NCBI GenBank assembly: GCA_017165825.1
Contig: CM029381.1
Location: forward strand, 1,859,563-1,923,562
Length of the DNA: 64,000 nt
From: Hepsetus odoe
Taxonomy: Eukaryota; Chordata; Actinopteri; Characiformes; Hepsetidae
Direction of reading: 5' to 3'
Of the stretch, positions 1-12,386 are shown piece by piece. The notes beneath the pieces are model-generated. The model ran no database searches. It saw only the letters and a list, made by a program, of their open reading frames with translations, and was not told the DNA's origin. The position numbers were made by a program, and so were the translations under genes. Position 1 is the stretch's first letter. The number at the start of each line of letters is the position of its first letter.

Positions 1-246
1 GCTGGAAATGTGGTTTAAGGGTGTAGTGAGTAGTAAACCGTGTTCAGCCCGAGTTTGTGCCTGGTCTGCGGAGGGTTGTTGGTTCGAGTCCACTCACGTG
101 TGTTTTGCAAAAATGATTTTAAGCCTCGGCTGATCTCACCCGGACCCCCAGTTTAGGACGATCATACCGGGATTGGACCCTGGAGTAATTGTAAAGGGCA
201 GCGATGCTGGATTGTCCCAAAGTGAGCTGAATGTTGTGTTTTCCAG

Positions 247-2021
247 GCGAAGATCAAGGCCCGAGACCTGCGCGGTAAGAAGAAGGAGGAGCTGCTGAAG
301 CAGCTGGATGACCTGAAGGTGGAACTGTCCCAGCTCCGCGTCGCGAAGGTCACCGGAGGTGCTGCGTCCAAGCTCTCCAAGATGTGAGTGGTCCAAATGA
401 ATGATAAAATGCACCGTTCTGTCAAGTTTGCACATTAAAGTGACGCATACGATCAACAGCGTCAACTGGTCACTGAGAAGCTCTCGCATCCGTGTTGGAA
501 GGTCCTGAACACGGGTATCACAAGACTACCTGAGGACAACGTCTGCTGTTAACTCGTACATAATCATGGCTTAAAGCAAAGGTTGTGTGTTTGAGTCCCA
601 GACCAGTAGGTCACCCCGGAGCGAAGTCCCGACGCCCCAGTCCGGGCCAGTTCTGTAGAGAATCCCTGTGGCACCTTCAGGACGAATCTTTATTCCCTCG
701 GGCTGGGAGTGAAGATTTGAAATTGGGAGACAGGCCATTTCTTTATTCAGCCGAGTTACTCTTGTGTATCTTTCTTTCTCGCAGCCGTGTGGTGCGCAAG
801 TCCATTGCCAGAGTTCTCACAGTCATCAACCAGACACAGAAAGAGAACCTGAGGAAGTTTTACAAGGTGAGTCTGGTCTTTCGGACTTCTTAACTCTTCC
901 ACCTGGAGCACTTTCCACATGTTTAGTGAAGGCGAGCTGTGAGAAGGCAAATCTTTTTCTCCTGGTTGTTTGACCCCACCTGACTTAGAAGCTTCTGAGC
1001 CCCTGGTTTAGTGCCAGGAGAACATCCTGCAGGATTCCTCGGTTTGCTGAAATCTGAGCTATATATATAATAAATAAATAAAATTTTTAATTTTAGGGGC
1101 AGCATTTATTCATGGGCGGCTGTTGGTTCGAGCAAGACAATCACCCAGCGCCGCTCCCGTGTCGGTGGAGTCGGCGTGAATACTCTCTTGCCACAGTAAC
1201 TCGGGCTGCTCGCTCCAGAGTCTCTGCGACACCGATCTGTTGCGGGCGGCCTACAGTTCGTCAGGACAAAAATCTACAATTTTAATGTTCGATTTTGCTC
1301 ACGATTATTTAACATGATCGAAAACACCATACCTGAACCTTTTTTTAACTTGTTTTTTTTTTAAATATTCTTTAAATTGAAAGTTCTTAAAGAGAAAACA
1401 TTTTCTATTTTATAACTTACTCTAACCATTTAATTAAAAAGTCCTGATTTTCTTTGCGTAATCATCCATAAACTATCGGGCTGCATCTAAATGCATGAAA
1501 CGTGCGCTATAAATGTCCATTAGGAATATTTAAATCAATTTCCTCAAAATAATGAAGATGAGTTGCGTTGCTGGCTATGGAAGCTCCTGCAGGGGACCGA
1601 CTATCCCCACCTGTCCTGAAGAGCCTTTCAGTCTGAGATCTACAATTGGTGGTTCAGTGGTTTTTCTCTGAAGTTTAAATTTTAGATTCATGGACTAGCA
1701 AAATTGTAATTGAAATGTAAAATTTGATTGATTAATCTTAAAATCACAGATCCTGAAACACTCGTTCAGGTGCGCAAACCCAAGAGAGGATGAGCTTTGT
1801 GACCCGCAGGTGCAGTAAAGTGCACTTGGTCGGACTGTTCTGTCCTGCTGACCCGCTCGTTTCTCTTTTAGGGGAAGAAGTACAAGCCCCTGGACCTGAG
1901 GCCCAAGAAGACTCGCGCTATGCGCCGACAGCTGACCAAGCACGAGCAGAGCCTCATGACCAAGAAGATGCAGAGGAAATCCCGCCTGTATTCCATCCGC
2001 AAATTCGCCGTCAAGGCTTAA
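247..2021 (+). CDS. rpl35: 60S ribosomal protein L35 (uL29), first codon outside window
   Basis: Structural protein of the large ribosomal subunit near the polypeptide exit tunnel. Three coding exons are visible: 247-383, 785-866 and 1872-2021, each bounded by AG/GT, with stop TAA at 2019-2021. The translation starts AKIKARDLRGKKKEELLKQL, continues through RVVRKSIARVLTVINQTQ and ends SIRKFAVKA. This is the whole of L35 apart from the initiator Met, which must lie in an upstream exon ending in ATG to the left of the window. The total of 123 aa equals the usual L35 length. Exon phases join cleanly (45 codons plus 2 nt, then 82 nt, then 150 nt). AATAAA follows at 2049-2054, only 28 bp after the stop, as is typical of ribosomal protein genes. 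It converges on wdr38; I recall the same pairing next to human RPL35 on 9q33. Confidence 0.97.
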
Positions 2022-2048
2022 GGCTGTGCTGTTTGTTTTCCTTGTTTG

Positions 2049-2054
2049 AATAAA
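2049..2054 (+). terminator. rpl35: Polyadenylation signal AATAAA of rpl35
   Basis: Canonical hexamer 28 bp after the L35 stop codon. It gives a very short 3' UTR, as expected for a ribosomal protein mRNA. Confidence 0.8.
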
Positions 2055-2857
2055 AAGCCCCACCCTTGGACAAAAAGGCATTTCAGAGTGAGTTTGTGAA
2101 TTTATAGGGTAATTGTACAAAACTCCCACACAATCTACAGTTTCCTGAAAATAAATTACTGTAGTCCTTTAAATGAGGACTAAGAGGCAAACAGTTTAAA
2201 AAATGTTAATATTTACCCCCTACTGAAGCGGTGCGTTTCATGAAATTATTAAATTTTTTCTCTTTTCCTGTTCTGGTTCTCTTTGGTGTCGTTTTTGGAC
2301 AAGTTTGATGAACAGAAACGTGATTAGAAGTTTAACTTAAACATGACAACGCCTCACCCTTGAAACATTTCATGCTTCCTAAACCTTTTTTTATGGAAAC
2401 TTATGGAACTTTTCTGGGCAAAAATTGGACCAAATACAGTTTTAACTTGTGATTGTAAAGTGATTTAAGTCTTCATTTAAGTAGTTCTTTCGTGCCGGTA
2501 GAAATGCAGAACAACCTTAATTACAATTTTGTCCCATCACTCAATTCTAGACCACTAAAGGGGCGAAAACAAAATGCCCAGATGCTTTATTCACACTACC
2601 GGACGTGAGCTTTGAGAATCATCAACCTTTTGAGAAGCAACGCTTTTTTTATTTTTTTTTATTTACTGAGTTCTTAAAATTTGAATTTGAAAAATGAGAA
2701 TTAAAATTTTAGGGTTCGAGACCCCCTGCAGAAGAGCACGAGAATGAAGTAAAATCATTGACTTCCCCCAGGTTGCTTTAATAAAGAGTTGGTGCTCCGC
2801 TGGATCGTTTCCTGCTGAACAGAGGAAGTTCAGGGAGGCTTCCTAGGAGGGACAGTT

Positions 2858-3695
2858 TTAAGGTGGCGACGGTTTGGTGTCACTTCTGTGGAGTGCTGTC
2901 GGAACTGTTTTGGCTGAAAACTTGGGCTGCTGTTCTTCGTCGTCCTCTCCCAAGTCCAGCTGGTTTGAGCCACTGGCGAGCAGCGCGCCGATGGGGCTGA
3001 ACACACACCCGTACGCGGAGTCCTTGTGGCCCTAAAACACACACACACACACACACACACACAGTCCCACTGACTCAGGTGCACTTGATTGAGCTGTTCA
3101 GCCATGATTCATCGGGCATGACGCTTGGATGTGGTTTAATTTGCCAGACGTAAACAGTGGTTCCCAGTGGCGGTGAGTGGAGTCGAACGTGTCCCACACA
3201 GACAGGAAGACGCCACTTAATGTGGTCACCGGCAGTTCGGGTGAACGTGATCTTTCAAAAATGACATGTAACTTGTTTTGCTACCTTAGATGACTTTCTT
3301 CGGTTATTCACCTGTTAAATATGGATTAACGGCAGTTTTTTATGCTTAAATAATTTTTAATAGCTTAATTTAGTCTATGATTAATAATGTGTGTTCATTA
3401 AAGAACAAAGAGACTCATACGTTTCCTTTAGGGATTATGTTTCCTGATGGTGCCAAGAGTGACTTTTAAATGTGTTTTTTAATTGGATCTTATCACAAAA
3501 CGATCACCAAACTAGCGAACATGAATCCAAATCCTTGAATAACCTTGCAGCTCAACACACACGCACATTGCGTCAACCTGTACACTCACCTGTAAACACC
3601 TGACACACCTGCCATTCGCCATGTCCCAGATTTTCACCTGTGAGGACGAGACACATAACACTCAACCAACACCTCTGATTCTCTCCCTCTCTCAC

Positions 3696-3731
<36 letters not shown>

Positions 3732-6418
3732 CGTGCGTCTCACCGTGTCACCCTCAGCGGTGGATGCCAACACTAATCCGTCCCTGGAGAAAGCCACACA
3801 CCTGACCCAGGTACGCTCACCCCCGACCAAAACAAACACACACACCCGTCTCTTTGGTGACCAGACACGAACCGTCCCGTCCCACGAACCAGAGGCCTGG
3901 AACCAAAACGCAGAATTTTTCAATGAGCTGTGCAACGGAAACAAAAAGCAGCCGACGTCCAAAGTAGAGCTTTGGGACGTCCTTCAGGAAGCCTGGAGAA
4001 GTGTACTTTAGATGACTTAAAGAAAGGAGCTGGTCTAAGAGAGTTGAGGCTGTGCTGAAGAATAACAGTGGTGGTAGTGAATATTGACTTTACATCTAGT
4101 TAAAATGAAACTCTGTTTTTATACTGGACTTGCTTGTGTGTACAGAAATGAGGGGATCAAGACTTTTGCACAGAACTGTATCTCAAAGCAGTGCAAGTCA
4201 ACAGTCACCCAATTATTTTAATAACCCTCTCAGGCCTCTGTTAAGGTGGAGCAGAACTGAACTTAACTTGATCTGTTTCAGACCAACCCCAGGGCTACTG
4301 TTCAGTCTGATCTGGGATCAGCAGGGATGCTGTTCAGGCTGATCTGGGATCAGATTCCTCTGTATTTAGGACTGATTCTAGATCAGTGCTCCTGAAAACA
4401 TCTTGTTGTGTAAAGGGGCTGCAGTGTAGTTAAAGTTTGTAGTGACAGTAAGTCCTACTGTGTCCTAAACCACACTTATGAAGAGGTGGAGGTGGTTTGA
4501 GGGAATGAATGACTGAAATGTCGATAGTTTGACCCCCACCAGCATCCCGACGGTCGAGAAGCAAAGACAAGCTACGTTTCCTTGATGCCCCTCTAAGGTC
4601 ACAATCTCCTGGTCACCAGAGAGACCCCACACTTTCACTGAGCGATCCCAGGAGCCTGTGGCCTGAAAAAAGCGCATCATACCACACATGAGCATCACAA
4701 AACCCTCTGCAGGTATCGGAACCACATGTTCATGTGTGAATGATCCTCACCAGCCACTGTGAGTCTGTGGAGAAGACGCTGCACTGAACTGCAGCCCTGT
4801 GGTCAAGGAACTCCCTCACCTTCAGACCTGTCTGCACAACAGCGACATCACATTCAGAACTTCACACTACGATCTCCAGCGTCCCCACCCTGATCTCCAT
4901 CCACCTCATCCCATCCCTCGGAGGTGTTACAGATCTGTTATTGGCTAGAACTCAACTGTTCTCTGCTGTGAGGTCTCTGATTAGCCTGTTCAGTGCTGTG
5001 AGGTGTTTGATTGGCTAGAACCCACCTGTTCACTATTGCTATGCATCTCATTGGCTAGAACTCCCACATTCCATGTTTGGGGTTTCTGATTGGCTTGTTT
5101 AGTGCTGTGAGCTGTCTGATTGGCTAGTTCTCACATGTTTATAGTAAGGTGTGTGACATGCACTCACCTGAATGTCCCAGAGCAGAGCTGTGTTGTCCCA
5201 ACCCCCTGACGCAAGCCACTTGCCGTCCGCGCTGAAGCTCACCGTCTCAACACTCCGAGAGTGGCCTGGACATTCAGACTGGGTTTATTCCACTCACTGA
5301 GACATCACAGATTAAAAGTCCTTGAAAAAGTTGAACCCAAGTTACTCCAGGGAGACTGTCCCTCTAATTAGGAAGTGGAAGTTTCTAGAGTGTCTGCTAA
5401 AATGATGTGTCTGTAAACATGCCTTTGGAGAAGCGGTGTCCTTGTGTTTAGGGACAAGGCCCCAGGACCGCTTTCCTTTAATCTGAATTTAAACCCACCT
5501 GTCAGAACATGAACCCGCTCCATGGTTGAGGCTCGCCAGATTCCTACAGACCGGTCATGTGACGCGCTCGCCAACAACCGTCCATCCTTGGAGAAAGTGC
5601 AGCAGTTCACGGGCCCTGCGAACACGGCGGGGACGTCAGTGAGCGTTTGTGATCACAACTGAGAGTTTTTACCAGTCTGGCCGAGTCCCGAACCTGCATG
5701 TCCATGGACCTTGGACAAGAGTTTCCCCGTCGCCGCTCGCCACAGGTAAAGCCCACCGTCGTCCGAGCAGGTGAGGAGGGTCTGACAGTCTGGCGAGAAG
5801 GAGCAGCAGTTCACCTGGTCAGCACAAAACACACCTTCATCACACTGATGGTGGACCAAGAGGCTGTGTGTTTGCATACCTTTTCCTTCAGGACGAGCTG
5901 GAGAACTGTTCTTCAACAAGACCAGAAAATACAAGAAAGTCTGGCTCTTTGGAAGCGAAATGTCAAGACTTGCGAAATCTCATGGGAAATGGGCCTACAG
6001 CCTTAACATCAGAGTCTAAATCCCATGAAATGTCATTTCTTTCAGTATGTCGCTAACAGCAAGGAGTGATAAATTTATGATACATTCAAGATTCTTCAAG
6101 GTAATGAGATGAAACAGAAATAAAACAACAAAATAAGGATAAAATAAAAATATAAAAATGAGAAAAACAGATAAATAAATAGATATATACAGAAAATATA
6201 GGAATACCGTTTTGTAGTAAAATAAAAATTCCCACCAATATGTGAGTGTCGCTGTAGGTTCTACCACTTTCCCCATAAAGCTGAATTTAATTTATAAGGA
6301 GAATCACGTGAGATATCTCAGTTTAATTTGATCTCTGCAGTGAACCCACCTCTCCTTTATGGCTGGAGAAATACTGCACTCTAGAGACGCTGAAGTCCTC
6401 GCAGGGATGCCGCCACAT
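2858..6418 (-). CDS. wdr38: WD repeat-containing protein 38 (seven-blade WD40 protein)
   Basis: Nine coding exons on the minus strand: 6418-6350, 5814-5694, 5615-5499, 5265-5168, 4831-4751, 4662-4540, 3896-3744, 3637-3590 and 3031-2858. All have AG/GT borders and compatible phases, summing to 984 nt (327 aa). The start is ATG 6418-6416 (MWRHPCEDFSVSRVQYFSSH) and the stop is TAA at 2860-2858. I count seven WD repeats, enough for one complete beta-propeller. Clear blade endings are LTCSDDGGLYLWRAATG, LASASHDRSVGIWRAS, LASGGWDNTALLWDIQTG, ATGSWDRSVKVWGLSG and ASGSWDGTVRVWSPK. Repeat 6 is degenerate (GERTW replaces the usual GH). The C-terminal tail after repeat 7 is short and acidic (LGEDDEEQQ). 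Its function is unknown, presumably as a protein scaffold. The name rests on propeller layout plus adjacency to rpl35; another single-propeller WD protein is the alternative. The introns hold several repeats. Confidence 0.88.
3935..4182 (+). mobile_element. 3'-terminal remnant of a Tc1/mariner transposon in a wdr38 intron
   Basis: A short plus-strand reading piece (KQPTSKVELWDVLQEAWRSV) matches the C-terminal end of fish Tc1/mariner transposases. It is followed by AT-rich non-coding DNA ending in 'gacttttgcacagaactgta', the typical terminal sequence of this element group. The 5' part and catalytic domain are absent, so it is a dead fragment. It lies in the intron between wdr38 exons 6 and 7, and its left end overlaps nothing coding. 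Confidence 0.6.
4935..5150. repeat. Degenerate ~55-60 bp tandem repeat with ATTGGCT cores (wdr38 intron)
   Basis: Four to five imperfect copies of a unit resembling 'ctgattggctagaactcacctgttc...gctgtgaggtgt' follow each other. Each carries an ATTGG/CCAAT-type core ('attggctag'). The copies have diverged and the unit length varies. It lies within a wdr38 intron. Confidence 0.6.
5340..5405 (+). mobile_element. SINE 3' tail fragment
   Basis: A degenerate piece of the same tRNA-SINE family found at 6804, 8451 and 12877. It keeps 'ctccagggagactgtccct', 'taattaggaagtggaagt' and 'gtgtctgctaaaatg'. The tRNA-like head is missing. Confidence 0.55.
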
Positions 6419-6803
6419 GGCCTGTCAGTTGTACGGAACGTGGTATTAATGAATTAGTGAAGAAATGAATCCCATCTTGTCCTTTAGAAAAGGCAGGCAG
6501 TGCTTGAGCCGTCAGTGTTGTGGTTTTTGTCTCCAGAGTTACGGTCTCCTGAGCCGAGGCCTGCGCTCCACTGTTAACTTTTAATGGAGGGTTTAATTAT
6601 TCTCAAGCACTGTTACCCAACCAGTCCCCGTGTGTGTGTGTGTGTGTGTGTTTCTGTGGAAGTGAAATGTCCAAACTGTGTATTTAATTATTCTCCTCAG
6701 AAAACCACTGATTACCAGAATGAATGCTAACACCTTACGGCTACAATCAAATCCTCACAGCAACATGAGGGACAAGGGTGGAGCAGATTGGGGCTCATGA
6801 ATT

Positions 6804-7012
6804 CGGTGGTCTAGTGGTAGGATACTTGCCTATGGACCTATGGCTCAAGAGGTCCCAGGTTCGAATCCCACCTCTGGCACTACCACCACTGGGTTCCTGA
6901 GCAGGACCCTTAACCCTGAGTGTCTCCAGGGGGACTGTCCCTGTAATTAGGACATGGAAGTCGCTGGGATCAGCAGGGATGCTGAAAATACCATAAATAA
7001 ATTTTTTTTTAA
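6804..7012 (+). mobile_element. tRNA-derived SINE, copy A
   Basis: The head carries an A-box-like 'gtggtctagtggtagg' and a B-box 'ggttcgaatccca'. The body reads 'gcaggacccttaaccctgag' and 'gggggactgtccctgtaatt', and the tail is disturbed and runs into a short T/A stretch. It is oriented plus. The same family occurs at 8451 and 12877, with fragments at 5340, 41715 and 56438. Confidence 0.8.
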
Positions 7013-7029
7013 ATGAATTCGCTGAGCTG

Positions 7030-7412
7030 CTTTTCCTAAACATGAGGGTTGCTGGAGCTTATCCCAGCACTCAAAGGGTGACACCCTCGACAAGTTGCCA
7101 GTCCATCACAGGACACACACACACACACTAGAGGGCCAATCTCCAGTCCTTAGAATCTCCAGTCCACTTGATGCGGTGCAGTGGTTGGTTCCCAGGTAGG
7201 ACGGTCCAGGTCCTTTCTGTGCGGAGCAGACATCCGGTTTCTTCCCACCATCCAAAGACCTGCATGTCAGGTGGACTGGAGTTGCTAAATAGTCCCCTAG
7301 GCATGAGTGTGTTTGTCCTGCGATGGACTGGCGACCTGTCCAGGGTGTGTCTGTGTCCAGGGTGTTCTGTGTGAGTTGGGATAGGCTCAAGCGGCTCAGA
7401 AAATGACGGAAT
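7030..7412. mobile_element. Composite of two oppositely oriented SINE fragments
   Basis: Positions ~7030-7135 read as a reverse fragment ('gccagtccatcacagga' followed by a CA run). Positions ~7136-7412 read forward ('gatggactggcgacctgtcc', then 'tgggataggctcaagcggct'). These motifs are the 3' half of a second common fish SINE family, also present at 57064-57330. Confidence 0.5.
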
Positions 7413-7704
7413 GAGTGAGTCTCCAGCTTGATGTCCAACAGACACTTCTTGGGTTCAAATCTTTCAGGGAGCTCGGAAAGTTCCTATGTGCCGACTCATA
7501 TTGTTGTGAGGGAAATTTCCATAAAAAAGAGGAAAGAAAGACTTGTTAAGCCCTCCAGTGGTCAGAGCTGGTTTATAAAGCTAAATATTTGCAGTTGATT
7601 TCTCATAATCCATCACATTGTTCCTGCACACCTAGGCAGAACCGTGAACACTAGCTTTCCCACACATCCTTTTTTCAATCTGTTCAGACCTGTCTCGGGT
7701 GAGT

Positions 7705-7735
<31 letters not shown>

Positions 7736-7974
7736 CTGTCTCAGAAGAGGAGCAAGGAAACTCTTGAGGTATTTCCACATGCTGGTGTGTGTTTTGTATT
7801 TTTCCTTTAAGAGCACACTAATGCTGACAGGGACTCTGGACACACACCAGAGAAAACGTGTTCTGGTGGCAAAAGGAAAAAAAGAGGACATTTTTAGAAA
7901 AGCACAGAAAGTCTGAGGCCTTGCTGTGATTGTTGTCACTTACTTTGACCACTTTTATTTCACAGGAATGGTTC

Positions 7975-8125
7975 TTAAATACCCCGGGTTGCTGAGTTCA
8001 TGTACCCTGATGGGGTTGGGTCTCAAATATCCAACAGGGTCCATTCTCACACCTACAGGAGTCAGTTCCTTATACCCTCAGGGGCTTGTCATACCCCAAG
8101 GGGGTCAGTTCTCAAATACCCAAAG
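7975..8125. repeat. Degenerate ~30-bp tandem repeat
   Basis: About five diverged copies around 'caaataccc...gggggtcagttct'. The recurring words are 'tacccc', 'caaata' and 'gtcagttct'. No coding potential is seen. Confidence 0.4.
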
Positions 8126-8450
8126 GTGGAAACAGATCTCACAAGGGCAGGGCTTAACTGCTTTAGAGCTTAACAGCTGGATATTTAGAAATCAGATGGT
8201 TTTGTGGACAGAATTGTACAATTCGTTGATTTTAAGGGAGCTGTACATTTAGAAGATTTATCTGTCTTCTGGCTTTACGTTAGGACTTGCACTGAAATTC
8301 GGAAGGCATCATTAGTGAACAGCTAACCATATTTGTCCATGAAGTTATCTCATCCAAACATCTGTGGGTGTGTTTGTTTCATCTTGATCTCCACCATCTG
8401 GTTTGTCAGAGCTCTTTTTCAGATACATGTGCGCCGCAGAGCAGTGTGAT

Positions 8451-8663
8451 GGGGTGGCGGTGGTCTAGTGGTGGGTACTTGCCTACGGATCTCTGGATCA
8501 AGAGGTCCCCGGTTCGAATCCCACCTCTAGCACTACCACCACTGGGCCCCTGAGCAAGACCCTTAACCCTGAGTTGCTCCAGGGGGACTGTCCCTGTAAT
8601 TAGGACATGTAAGTCGCTCTGGATAAGAGCGTCTGCTAAATGCCGTAAATGTAAATGTAAATG
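8451..8663 (+). mobile_element. tRNA-derived SINE, copy B (full length)
   Basis: The best preserved copy in the window. It has the A-box region 'cggtggtctagtggtggg', the B-box 'ggttcgaatccca', the central 'gagcaagacccttaaccctg', and the 3' tail 'ctctggataagagcgtctgc' ending in short 'gtaaat' repeats. Such tails are shared with L2-clade LINEs in fish, which implies LINE-dependent retrotransposition. Confidence 0.85.
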
Positions 8664-9162
8664 ATGGACCTGTCAGAGCTGAAACTGTACCGATGTGTAA
8701 AACTGTGGGTGGAAAGTACAAAAGAAGAATAATGAATAAACATGAATAATATTTGGAATTGCACATCACAGATTTTGGAGTAAAAAGAAGCTGCTAGTGA
8801 CTGATAACACATGAAGGAGCCCTGAAATAAGTGTCTCCAGTTGTTTTGTCTTGCTAAGTCATAACACTCCTCTTCATCCTGCTCTGCAGGCAGCTCTGAC
8901 ATGCTTGCTGGGAAACAGAAAGGTTGGTGGAAAGAAGCAGGTTTATAGACCAACGTGTCAGAATTATCTTCATGTGAGTTTGTGCGTCAGTGTTGTTTAT
9001 CTGAGCGGAAAGTTGGTGGCCACAAACACAACAGACAGCTGCGTCAGCGTCTCAGTTTCCTCTTCTGACTGTTAATATTTTAATACACAGTCCTGTGCAA
9101 AACTCTCCAGCACCTCATTTCTGCATATTTTCATTTTCTAGTTTTTTAAATGTGTTGTTGTG

Positions 9163-9447
9163 GAACAGTTCACCAGATCTTCCTGAAGGACAGTGTTGTT
9201 GTGTCTCATTTTCAGTCCAGTCTCTGTACCTGAGCAGTTCTCCAGATCTTCCTGAAGGACAGTGTTGTTGTCTCTCATTTTCAGTCCGGGCTCTGTACCT
9301 GAGCAGTTCTCCAGATCTTCTTGAAGGACAGTGTTGTTGTCTCTCATTTTCAGTCCAGTCTCTGTACCTGAGCAGTTCTCCAGATCTTCTTGAAGGACAG
9401 TGTTGTTGTCTCTCATGTTCAGTCCAGTCTCTGTACCTGAGCAGTTT
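9163..9447. repeat. 69-bp tandem repeat, four copies plus a partial fifth
   Basis: Units begin at 9163, 9232, 9301, 9370 and 9439 with 'gagcagttctccagatcttc'. Copies differ by only a few bases. Because 69 is a multiple of three, both strands appear open across the array, which is not evidence of coding. The DNA just upstream (from about 9090) begins 'acagtcctgtgcaaaact', like a Tc1/mariner end. Confidence 0.85.
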
Positions 9448-10774
9448 GATAGTTGTGTGTTGGTTAATCCACACAGTGATCTACGTCTGAACCTTCAAGC
9501 AGAACAAAGCGTCTCACTTAAGACATGAAGCAGTGAAGAAACAGGAGCAGATGATTCCAGATGATCAGGGGATTCATTTACTCCTGACGCTGAATGCACA
9601 GTGGGTGGAACCCCTTTATCTAGAACTTTGTATTTAGACATTTTGCAGCCTGGAGCACTAAAACGTTTGTTCTCATTTCTTTCACTCAACATGCCAAGTC
9701 AACATGGGCAGGAAACAGGATTTTTGCACCAAGTCGATTCCCTCATGAAAGGTTGGAGCCAAATGCCATAAATGTAAATGAAATATAAAGGGGGGCTATT
9801 AAGAAATTGCAGGCTGTTTAGCATCTCCAGTGCACCCAAAGTCTTTGGACTGTTGGAGAGCATGCCAAACCCAAACATAAAAAGAATCCAGACTGAAGAA
9901 TCAGAGAACTGAACCCACAACCTCCTCACTGGCAGAACGAAGGCCATTGAGGCAAGTAACCCCTGCTAAAGTAATGTCATTGTAGAGCAATGGCAGCTGT
10001 GCCTTGAGCCCTTTTCACACCTCTGCTGTGATACTTTCTAGACGTATCAAGGTTAATGTACTCTTTCCTTCCCCCCAGTCTGTATAGCATCCAGGTGTGA
10101 ACAGAGTAGGTAAGTTTCCGGATCAACTGGGTGTGTTGGTGTTATCATATGACTGAAGCAAAATCAAATATCCGAGGGTGAAGAAGACAAATACAAGTTC
10201 TGAGATGAGGAAATTCGGGATTATGACAAAATCATGCAGGAACGGCGGCTGTTAATGAGCAGCAGCTATGTGACTCCTCATGTCCCATCTCCTGCAGACA
10301 TCACCCCTCACCTAAACCAGTATTTCCAGTAGGTGAGAACATCCTACACAGAAAATCTCCTGCAGGGCAAACAGACAACATCAAGGCCTGGTTCTCCATA
10401 AATCATCTGGAGTTCATGCAGGAAAAGAGGGGTCCAAACTGTGGCTGGCCCTGGCATCATTGGTGACTGAACCTATGACCTCCTGATGCCGTGATGTTCA
10501 AGCTCTTCACAGATGTGTTCTGTTTTTCTTCAGAGCACAAAAGCAGGACAACCGGCAAAGAAACAATCCTGGTGGGGTCGTGTGAACCTGCACTGCAGTT
10601 GGAGGGTTTGTTTTTAGAAGTAACTGCGTTAGAGCAGGCAAGGGGACGACAGCTGGAATAATTCGCCTCCTAATCTCAGTCAGCAGGCCATCGGAAACGG
10701 AGCCAGAGGAGATGGGCTGAAGCAGAACCATGGATCAGTTCTCCACCGGGTTCCCCAACAAACACACACTCTGG

Positions 10775-11125
10775 TTGTGCCGTTCAAGCGTGACAACCTT
10801 TACACTGTCCTTTCATGTTCTACCAATTTACACTGTTCCAGCATATCCCCTTTTCCATCGTTTCAGAATTCTCTTTCAGAATGTTCTCTCCATTCAAACT
10901 GTTCCTAATGTTCTCCCAATTCACACTATTCCAAAACGTTCTCTTAAGTCACGCTGTTCCAGAATGTCCTCTACCATTTGCACTGTTCTAGAACGTTCCA
11001 CAAAAATGCACTAGAAAGCTCTAGTCCATCAATACTGTTCTAGAATGTTCTTTCTATTCTAGAAGTTACTTTCACATGGTTTAAAATGTTCTCTCACTGT
11101 TCTAGAATTGATCTCAGTGCTCTAG
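10775..11125. repeat. Degenerate tandem region of 'tgttctagaatgttct' words
   Basis: Ten or so diverged repeats of about 30-35 bp contain 'cactgttctagaatgttctc'-like words. The repeat is old, with many substitutions and indels. No gene is seen. Confidence 0.5.
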
Positions 11126-11629
11126 TGTTCTCCCAGTATGGCAGATTATTCGCAAATAAGTCTCTGAGCAATTTGGATATTTTTTTGAAAGGGTAACTGA
11201 TCACTGCTCCAGGGGAGCATCCAGATGTTCATGACCTACAGTTTCATTTTCTCTGTAGTTTGAAGACAACAGATCCTCAGAGACCAGGCTCTCTTTCAGG
11301 CTGGGGAACCGAAAGGAAAACTCCTGCTACATTATCTCGTTTAGACGGGCGGCTTCCTTCCAGCACTAACCCAGAGTTTCCCAAAATCCCACAAGACTTC
11401 ACATGACCTCTGCCAGACAGACAGGATCTGTCATGTATTTCCTCTGCCGATCAGTCTGTCTGCCAAATGTGTCCCAAAAAAAGTTCTTTAAAATTTGACT
11501 CATCAAAAGAAAGCCAGAGGAACCGATGGTAGCTCCACTTCATTTCTTCACCCTCATTACATAAAGCATCATGAGACTGAACTTAGAGGAGATCAAAACA
11601 GTCACAAATATCACAAATCACGCATAGTA

Positions 11630-12130
11630 CAGTGAATACTGAAAAATTCATACTGGATATTGAGTCATACATGGGAATTATTGAATAATTCATAGCGGAA
11701 AATGAACATTTCACAATAGTTAATATCTCAACATAGAAATTACTGAATAATGAAAGTGAATATTTATACTGAATAATTCAAACTGAACTGGGTATTTTTT
11801 ATTGTTACTGAAAAATCTTATCTACATACTGAATAATTTGAAAATTATTATCTGAAATTATCTGAATTGTTCATTGGAAAATGAACAATTCAGATGCTGA
11901 ATAATTCAAAGCAGATATTAGTAGATGATTTTGGACATAATTCATACTGGACAAAAAAAAATGGAGAAGAGAAGCAGGATACGTATTCTGTTTCTTTCCT
12001 TTTCCTTTTCGATCATTAATGATATCGAATATGAAGTAATTTATTTTGGGTGCAGAATAATATCGGAGAAGTTACTGAATAATACATACTGGGTACAGAA
12101 TAATTCATACAGTTGCTGGATAATGAGCCT
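11630..12130. repeat. AT-rich degenerate repeat of 'gaataattcatactg' words
   Basis: Dozens of loosely spaced copies of 'tgaataattcatactgg' and variants such as 'aaatgaacaattca'. The region is very AT-rich, with no consistent period and no coding signal. Confidence 0.5.
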
Positions 12131-12385
12131 CATTCAGGTGAGTGGCCCCATAAGGATGAGTTAATCATGAGGGAAAGCTGCTAAGCTCCGAACTACACTG
12201 TTAAAGTAATGAAGGGACTCCATTACGGGTTTTTAATTTAATCAGACGGTGACAACACACCAGGGTTTTTAGAGAAAAGCAGCGAGTGGACATGTTGAAC
12301 CAGCACAGGACACTGAAGGGATAAGGTGATGTAAGTGCTGAGGAATTTTACTGGATGGCAGCTTTCCGGATGTGAGTGAGTGAGT

Positions 12386-12386
<1 letters not shown>

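Noticed and set aside
60..110. tRNA gene suggested by 'ggttcgagtcc' in the first rpl35 intron
   Set aside because: Only a B-box-like word is present. No A-box at the right distance and no acceptor stem could be paired, so at best it is an old SINE fragment.
5698..6056. Plus-strand frames at the wdr38 5' exons
   Set aside because: Antisense to WD-repeat exons whose minus-strand splice phases all agree.
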